This document shows, piece after piece, positions 59,692 through 64,000 of a stretch of 64,000 bases of DNA. The notes beneath the pieces are model-generated. The model was not told the DNA's origin. It ran no database searches and worked only from the letters and a program-made list of their open reading frames with translations. The translations under genes were made by a program, and so were the position numbers. The stretch lies in the NCBI RefSeq assembly GCF_004368965.1, contig NZ_SORO01000001.1:496001-560000 (forward strand), in the 5' to 3' direction. This stretch comes from Leptospira meyeri. Its GTDB lineage: Bacteria; Spirochaetota; Leptospiria; Leptospirales; Leptospiraceae. Numbering within the stretch: position 1 is the stretch's first letter; each line of letters opens with the position of its first letter.

Positions 59692-61475
59692 CGTAATTTC
59701 TTTTCTCGTTCGTCGACCATCCTTTCTTGTTCATTTTTCTTTTGGATGGTCATACGATCCGATTTATCGCGATCGTCGAGGATATGCGGAGTTAAAAATA
59801 CCATTAAATTGGTTTTACGGTTTTGATTTGTAGTCCTACGAAAGAGTGTTCCAAGAAGTGGAATCTCTCCTAAAATGGGGATCTTTTGCACTTTCTTTTG
59901 TTTGTCATTGGAGAGTAATCCCCCAATCACAATGGTTTGGATATTGTCCACAACAATGGTTGTTTTGATATCTCGTTTGTTGAAGGTCGGGTTTCCACCC
60001 GTCGCTTCGGAAGATATCCCCGCTACGTTTTTAATCTCTTGGTAAAGATCTAAAGTGATGCGGTTATTTTTATTAATATGTGGAGTGAATTTAAGTTTAA
60101 TCCCTGTTGGGCGATATTCAAAGTTGGCAACCGTGACAGCATTGTCCCCGCCAAGACCGGCATTACGGTTTTGTGTTCTCACGGGAACATCTTGCCCCAC
60201 ATTGATCTCTGCCTCTTGGTTGTCCAAAGTTAAAATCTGAGGAGCAGACAATACATTGAAATTTTCATTAGTGGAGTTTGCGTTTAAGATACCGATGATT
60301 TGTTGACCACCACGACGAATAAAACCAAGTGAAAATCCTGATAGAGTGTTTACGTTTGTCGGTCGGCCGTTTTTATCGATGACCCCACCCGTAGCCGCAA
60401 GACCAGTGTTAAACTGTCCATAGGCCAACTCTTGGTAACGCCAATCAATACCGAAGTCATTAAGATCAGTAGACGTAAGCTCTACGATCAGGACCTCAAG
60501 TAACACTTGTTTTCTGGGAGTATCGAGAATTTTTATAATTTTTTTAATTTCTTCCCATTCTTGAGGTGTTGCCGTCACAATCAGTGAGTTGGACTCTTTA
60601 TGAGCCACAGCTTTGATTTTATCTTGTTTGCCTGGGACTTTGGCTTGCTGTGCGACAGGTTGTGGAGGTGGATTCGGTTTTCCGTCAGGTCCGGTTTCAC
60701 CTGGTTGTCCACTTGGTGCCGGAGCCGTTGGTGCATCTGGCATATCCAACTTGACGAGTATGGCGGCAAGTTTTTCTGCTTCGTTGTATTCCAAAGTGTA
60801 AATATGAATATCACCTGCAGAAGAAATGGAACCTGGCCCATCCACTCTGATATCCAAGTTGTCCACTAACTTCAGTAACTTATTGATATCAGAGGTAGAA
60901 CCGGAAAAAATCAATGTGTTTTGGTTTTTCGGAATGATGATATCTGTATCGGGAGAAGTAACCCTTTTGAGGATGGGTTCCAATTCCACAGCATTTGAGA
61001 ATTCTAAGGGAACAATTTGTGTGATGGTTTTATTCAGTGAAACTTCTGATTCAGAAACAGGATCTTTTCCAATCCGAACAATTGGAGACTTAGCAAGTGC
61101 ATCTTTGATCTTGACTACTTTGATAAGGTCATTTTCTTCGATCAGACCAAAACCTTGTGTTTCTAAAACGGACTTCATAAATCCGTAGGCATCTTCGATT
61201 TTCACTCGTTTCTGAGAAATGATGGTTACTTTTTTTCCTTTGACAGCATCATCAATCAGGATGTTTCTTTTGATGATCGCACTCATACCCATTAGGAAAT
61301 CTTTGAGTTCAGTATCTCTCCAATCGGCAGTAAAACTTGCAGGCTCAGGAGAAGATTTCGCTTTGGGTTTTCCCTTTTCTTGAGAAAAGCCTGGTGTCAC
61401 AAATACATAAAGGCAAATGCTAAGTACTACTAAAGGAAGACGATTTCTCATTTTAATTCCGAATGATAAATTCAT
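59688..61475 (-). CDS. gspD: Type II secretion system secretin
   Basis: The outer-membrane channel, 595 residues. A signal peptide ([19 protein letters not shown]) precedes the N0-N3 domains ([36 protein letters not shown]), with a Pro/Gly-rich insert near residues 245-275 ([18 protein letters not shown]). The secretin domain includes [42 protein letters not shown] and LGTLFR. No obvious pilotin S-domain is seen. It is translated just after gspC (23-base overlap). Confidence 0.94.
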   Translation of the reverse strand: MNLSFGIKMRNRLPLVVLSICLYVFVTPGFSQEKGKPKAKSSPEPASFTADWRDTELKDFLMGMSAIIKRNILIDDAVKGKKVTIISQKRVKIEDAYGFMKSVLETQGFGLIEENDLIKVVKIKDALAKSPIVRIGKDPVSESEVSLNKTITQIVPLEFSNAVELEPILKRVTSPDTDIIIPKNQNTLIFSGSTSDINKLLKLVDNLDIRVDGPGSISSAGDIHIYTLEYNEAEKLAAILVKLDMPDAPTAPAPSGQPGETGPDGKPNPPPQPVAQQAKVPGKQDKIKAVAHKESNSLIVTATPQEWEEIKKIIKILDTPRKQVLLEVLIVELTSTDLNDFGIDWRYQELAYGQFNTGLAATGGVIDKNGRPTNVNTLSGFSLGFIRRGGQQIIGILNANSTNENFNVLSAPQILTLDNQEAEINVGQDVPVRTQNRNAGLGGDNAVTVANFEYRPTGIKLKFTPHINKNNRITLDLYQEIKNVAGISSEATGGNPTFNKRDIKTTIVVDNIQTIVIGGLLSNDKQKKVQKIPILGEIPLLGTLFRRTTNQNRKTNLMVFLTPHILDDRDKSDRMTIQKKNEQERMVDEREKKLR

Positions 61476-62376
61476 ATGTGATTATTTTGCCTTGTCTCTC
61501 TAAATCCACTGTAATTTTCGGAGCTTGTTTGATCGAACCCCAAATTTCCAACATTTTCTCTGTTTCGTTCAGTGGCATTCCATTGACACGTTTGATGATA
61601 TCCCCACCACGAGCACCGAGGGAATAAAATACATGGTCTTTCGCCACCTGATAGATCTTGTAACCCTCGATCTTTCCGTCTACCAAATGAGGGCCAAACC
61701 TTGCATTTTTATAAATAGTATTCGGGTCCTTCAATTTCCTGTTTACGTCTTCTCGGGAAAGAACTTTTTGAACCGTTTGGCTGGATGGCCCTAAATTCGA
61801 AACGGCTGCGGCATCTTTAGGACGGATTCGTTCTTTGGCTTGGGCCGGAGTTTCTCCAATATTCACCCGGAGACTAAGCCCACCTTTTTTTAAGACCACA
61901 TAATGTTGTTCAATGGTCTGGACTTTGTATCCGCCCACCATTTCACCTGTTCCATATTCTTCTGAATCGTTGTTTTGTTTTTCACGGATCGTCACCCTTG
62001 CAAATGACCAATGCCCAGAAAGAGTCCCGGTGACAAGCATCTGGTCATCCTCTCCATTGTCTTGAGCAATTTCAGGATCAAGTGGTGTACCATCTGCCCC
62101 ACGTTTGGTGGTATCATTTGGATCATAAACTTGGCCACGAATCAAATTTCCAGTGACGATGTCTTCGTAAGTACTCACGGCCAATATAACTTCTTGGCGC
62201 ATCTGTTTGGGACGAGTGTTGCTTGCGGCACTAATCCCGGTTTCTGTGGAAAACAAAAGGAGAAGGACTAACTTCAATAAGTATGCAAGAGAAAAGGAAA
62301 AGAGTAAAACCGCCGGAATCAATGTCAAAAACTGACTCGACTGGATTCTTTGAAGGATTAGATTCATGCTCCCCAC
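61453..62376 (-). CDS. gspC: Type II secretion system protein C-like
   Basis: The 307-residue protein has an N-terminal membrane helix ([21 protein letters not shown]), a homology-region-like middle ([39 protein letters not shown]), and a PDZ-like C-terminus ([25 protein letters not shown]). This is the GspC plan; it links the secretin to the inner platform. The start is a GTG at 62376 or the ATG nine bases later. A CGGAG-AAAAA-CTCCG hairpin (62381-62395) lies right before it. Confidence 0.83.
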   Translation of the reverse strand: MGSMNLILQRIQSSQFLTLIPAVLLFSFSLAYLLKLVLLLLFSTETGISAASNTRPKQMRQEVILAVSTYEDIVTGNLIRGQVYDPNDTTKRGADGTPLDPEIAQDNGEDDQMLVTGTLSGHWSFARVTIREKQNNDSEEYGTGEMVGGYKVQTIEQHYVVLKKGGLSLRVNIGETPAQAKERIRPKDAAAVSNLGPSSQTVQKVLSREDVNRKLKDPNTIYKNARFGPHLVDGKIEGYKIYQVAKDHVFYSLGARGGDIIKRVNGMPLNETEKMLEIWGSIKQAPKITVDLERQGKIITYEFIIRN

Positions 62377-62396
62377 AAACCGGAGAAAAACTCCGA

Positions 62397-63317
62397 TTAC
62401 ATTCCGGCTACTTCAGATTTAGGGAGCCTTGTGACTTGTTTTTCCGTGATGCTTAGAGCTGATTCAGGATTCATAATTTTCCCGTTTCGAAACACTTCAA
62501 AATGCAAATGTGCTCCTGTTGCAGTTCCCGTCCTTCCGACAAGGGCAACAACACGACCCATCTTCACCGTTTCCCCAACCTCAACTAAAATCTGTGAACA
62601 ATGGGCGTAAACCGTTTTATACCCATTTTTATGTTGGATGGTAACCGAATTTCCATACCCACCGTTGCGACCAGTAAAAACCACTTCCCCATCGGCTGCA
62701 GATAAAACGGGAGCTCCTACTTTGGCTGCAAGGTCAAGGCCCGTATGATACACTCGATTGTATTTATTAAATGGATCCACACGTCGTCCAAACCGGGACG
62801 TCACTCGACTTTGCGGTACAGGCATAATGAAGATTTTTTTGAGAACCACACGAGAAGAAGAAGCATTTTTCACTTGGACAGGAACTTCCAAAACTTGGCC
62901 AATTTTCAACTGGTCACTTGTAAGCCCATTGTGTTTCTTTAATTTGGATAATTCAATGGAAAAGGAACGAGCAATCTTTGATAGGTTGTCTTTTTTTTGT
63001 ACTGAATATTTTTTTACAATGATCCCAGATTCGTGGACCACTGTGTTACTCACAACCGGAGACACGTCAATGTATTTGGGTAAATCAAGAGAGGCAAGTT
63101 CCATTTCTTCTTCATCAGAGGAAACGTTGACACCAGCAGAAAAGAGTTTATGAACTTCTGTTTCTTGTGATTGGGAGCCAAAAAGACGAAACATCCCAGA
63201 TTCTCCGCCGGGGAGAGACTCATTGATTTCAGAATGGATTTTTTGGAAAGGGTTAGCTAAAAGCCCGGAACCAGAAAGAACCAAAAGAGAAAATGTTACC
63301 AACCGGAGGACTTTCAC
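62397..63317 (-). CDS. LysM-M23 family peptidoglycan endopeptidase-like protein
   Basis: The protein has an export signal (VLRLVTFSLLVLSGSGLLA), a LysM domain (YSVQKKDNLSKIARSFSIELSKLKKHNGL) and a C-terminal M23 domain with RFGRRVDPFN, YHTGLDLAA, the GNSVTIQHKNGY core and GTATGAHLHFEVF with the metal histidines. It should bind and cut, or help remodel, the peptidoglycan. I choose the GTG at 63317 since it gives a clean signal peptide; a TTG at 63395 is open but adds a 27-residue basic n-region. It lies about 20 bases before gspC and may be cotranscribed with it. Confidence 0.85.
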   Translation of the reverse strand: MKVLRLVTFSLLVLSGSGLLANPFQKIHSEINESLPGGESGMFRLFGSQSQETEVHKLFSAGVNVSSDEEEMELASLDLPKYIDVSPVVSNTVVHESGIIVKKYSVQKKDNLSKIARSFSIELSKLKKHNGLTSDQLKIGQVLEVPVQVKNASSSRVVLKKIFIMPVPQSRVTSRFGRRVDPFNKYNRVYHTGLDLAAKVGAPVLSAADGEVVFTGRNGGYGNSVTIQHKNGYKTVYAHCSQILVEVGETVKMGRVVALVGRTGTATGAHLHFEVFRNGKIMNPESALSITEKQVTRLPKSEVAGM

Positions 63318-63413
63318 TATTAAAATATCGGGATTAGAGGGGAAGAATCTTGAACAAGAAACAAAGAAAGAATGAAAACGAAATACTTGCGACAATGGAA
63401 ACTTCCCAAACCT

Positions 63414-63806
63414 TTATTTCTTTGTTTTTTTGACACTGGGCTCGACAAGAGTAAATTTTTTCGAAACCCACTCCTCTACATCTTCCAAGTCATACTGCTT
63501 CTTTTTTATATCATCATTGATGATATAGGCTGCCAATTTTCCCAAAGAAGACTCTCTAGACTCCGCTACGGGATACACCTTTAATTTCAAAAGTGAAGGT
63601 GTGGATTCGATATAAATCTTAACAAGAGTCCCTTTCTTCCAAACTTCCGTTTGGGAGAATTTAATCTCCTCTTGTAAGGCATATGTTTTCCCATCATAGT
63701 ACTCATTGATTTCCCTTAATCTTTCTTTTTTAATCAACCTTTGAGAACAATGACTGAACACAAGGAGAAGAACGAAGGGAACTACACGAATGATACTACA
63801 ATTCAA
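63414..63806 (-). CDS. Hypothetical lipoprotein heading the secretion operon
   Basis: A 130-residue protein with a signal peptide ending in VLLLVFSHC, so Cys20 is a likely lipid site. The mature part is beta-rich with Lys/Glu clusters (EEIKFSQTEVWKKGTLVKIY; LLKLKVYPVAESRESSLG) and ends in basic residues. I do not recognise the family. It lies 18 bases upstream of the LysM-M23 gene and is probably the first gene of this leftward operon. Confidence 0.65.
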   Translation of the reverse strand: MNCSIIRVVPFVLLLVFSHCSQRLIKKERLREINEYYDGKTYALQEEIKFSQTEVWKKGTLVKIYIESTPSLLKLKVYPVAESRESSLGKLAAYIINDDIKKKQYDLEDVEEWVSKKFTLVEPSVKKTKK

Positions 63807-63902
63807 AGCAAACTCTCAGGAAAAGTCACCATGATGCCTCATTTATGAAAAGTCTTTTTTATTTTTTGGCCCAAAAGAGGTAAGAGACCACCCCTCTTCG
63901 TC

Positions 63903-64000
63903 GTGATCCCCAAACGCGCAGAAGTTGGTAGCCTGTTATACGAATGGAATGGGACAAAAGAAATCCAAGTAGAGGTAGGAATCCGGCGAGGACTTCCTCA
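63903..64000 (+). CDS. N-terminal fragment of a ComM/YifB-like ATPase (partial at right edge)
   Basis: From a GTG at 63903 the frame reads IPKRAEVGSLLYEWNG and then EIQVEVGIRRGLP up to the window end. The EVGIRRGLP pattern resembles the opening of ComM/YifB proteins (VEVxIxxGLPxF). The frame is open upstream to 63849, and no good ribosome-binding site fixes the start. Only about 32 residues are visible, so the call is tentative. It is divergent from the secretion operon. Confidence 0.5.
   Translation, partial: MIPKRAEVGSLLYEWNGTKEIQVEVGIRRGLP

Noticed and set aside
62381..62395. CGGAG-AAAAA-CTCCG hairpin before gspC as a terminator
   Set aside because: The five-base stem is short and no U-tract follows; it could at most modulate gspC translation.

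Overview
The window looks like chromosomal DNA of a spirochaete of the genus Leptospira, probably a saprophytic species. The basis is moderate-to-low GC, many short lipoproteins with loose lipoboxes, an NHL-repeat lipoprotein of leptospiral type, a B12-dependent ribonucleotide reductase and dense overlapping operons. This is inference from gene content; no 16S rRNA gene or other species marker is present. I see no prophage, insertion sequence, integrase, CRISPR array or defence island. Most of the window is housekeeping.

Layout. 1-5799 (+): the tail of an unknown gene, a polyprenyl-phosphate sugar transferase, gatC-gatA, hisF and a sodium:solute symporter. 5820-10946 (-): a tightly overlapping run folD, acetylxylan-esterase-like hydrolase, cysS, TrmH-type methyltransferase, lipase-like lipoprotein. 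11002-13169 (+): asnS and a TPR-like protein, whose 3' end overlaps the next gene on the other strand. 13132-17680 (-): an NSS transporter, a 38-residue MetS-like small subunit, a DinG-type helicase and an LPP20/FlgP-like exported protein. 17780-20122 (-): a double-HTH regulator with an operator-like upstream region, a SurA-like lipoprotein and a small coiled-coil protein. 20196-21305 (+): a STAS protein and a polyprenol/diacylglycerol kinase-like membrane protein.

21321-28602 (-): eno, ftsB-like, clpP, YheT-like hydrolase, tldD, tldE/pmbA, a DUF4416 protein and a lipoprotein, very closely spaced. 28725-32744 (+): lepA, an unusual PLP fold-type II protein and a family 2 glycosyltransferase, ending in a strong bidirectional terminator. 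32878-36251 (-): sdhC-sdhA-sdhB. 36416-43308 is the most accessory-looking part: lipoproteins, a SulP transporter fused to a beta-carbonic anhydrase, a DoxX protein, an NHL-repeat protein, and an ArsR/SRPBCC pair behind a phased-repeat promoter. 43679-50053: a flavin monooxygenase, an L,D-transpeptidase, tRNA-Asn(GTT) and nrdJ, ending in a second strong terminator.

50387-63806 (-): a complete-looking type II secretion operon transcribed gspC-D-E-F-G-H-I-J-K-L-M-N, preceded by a small lipoprotein and a LysM/M23 protein. The prepilin peptidase GspO is not in the window. The right edge holds what looks like the first codons of a ComM/YifB-type ATPase.

No single locus is a convincing new system. 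The most unusual points are the double-XRE regulator with three half-sites over its promoter, the 38-residue transporter subunit, the DinG-like helicase with three of four Fe-S cysteines, the ArsR promoter built from three TTAATTAA blocks at exact 16-bp phase, and palindromes embedded in the ftsB-like coding sequence.
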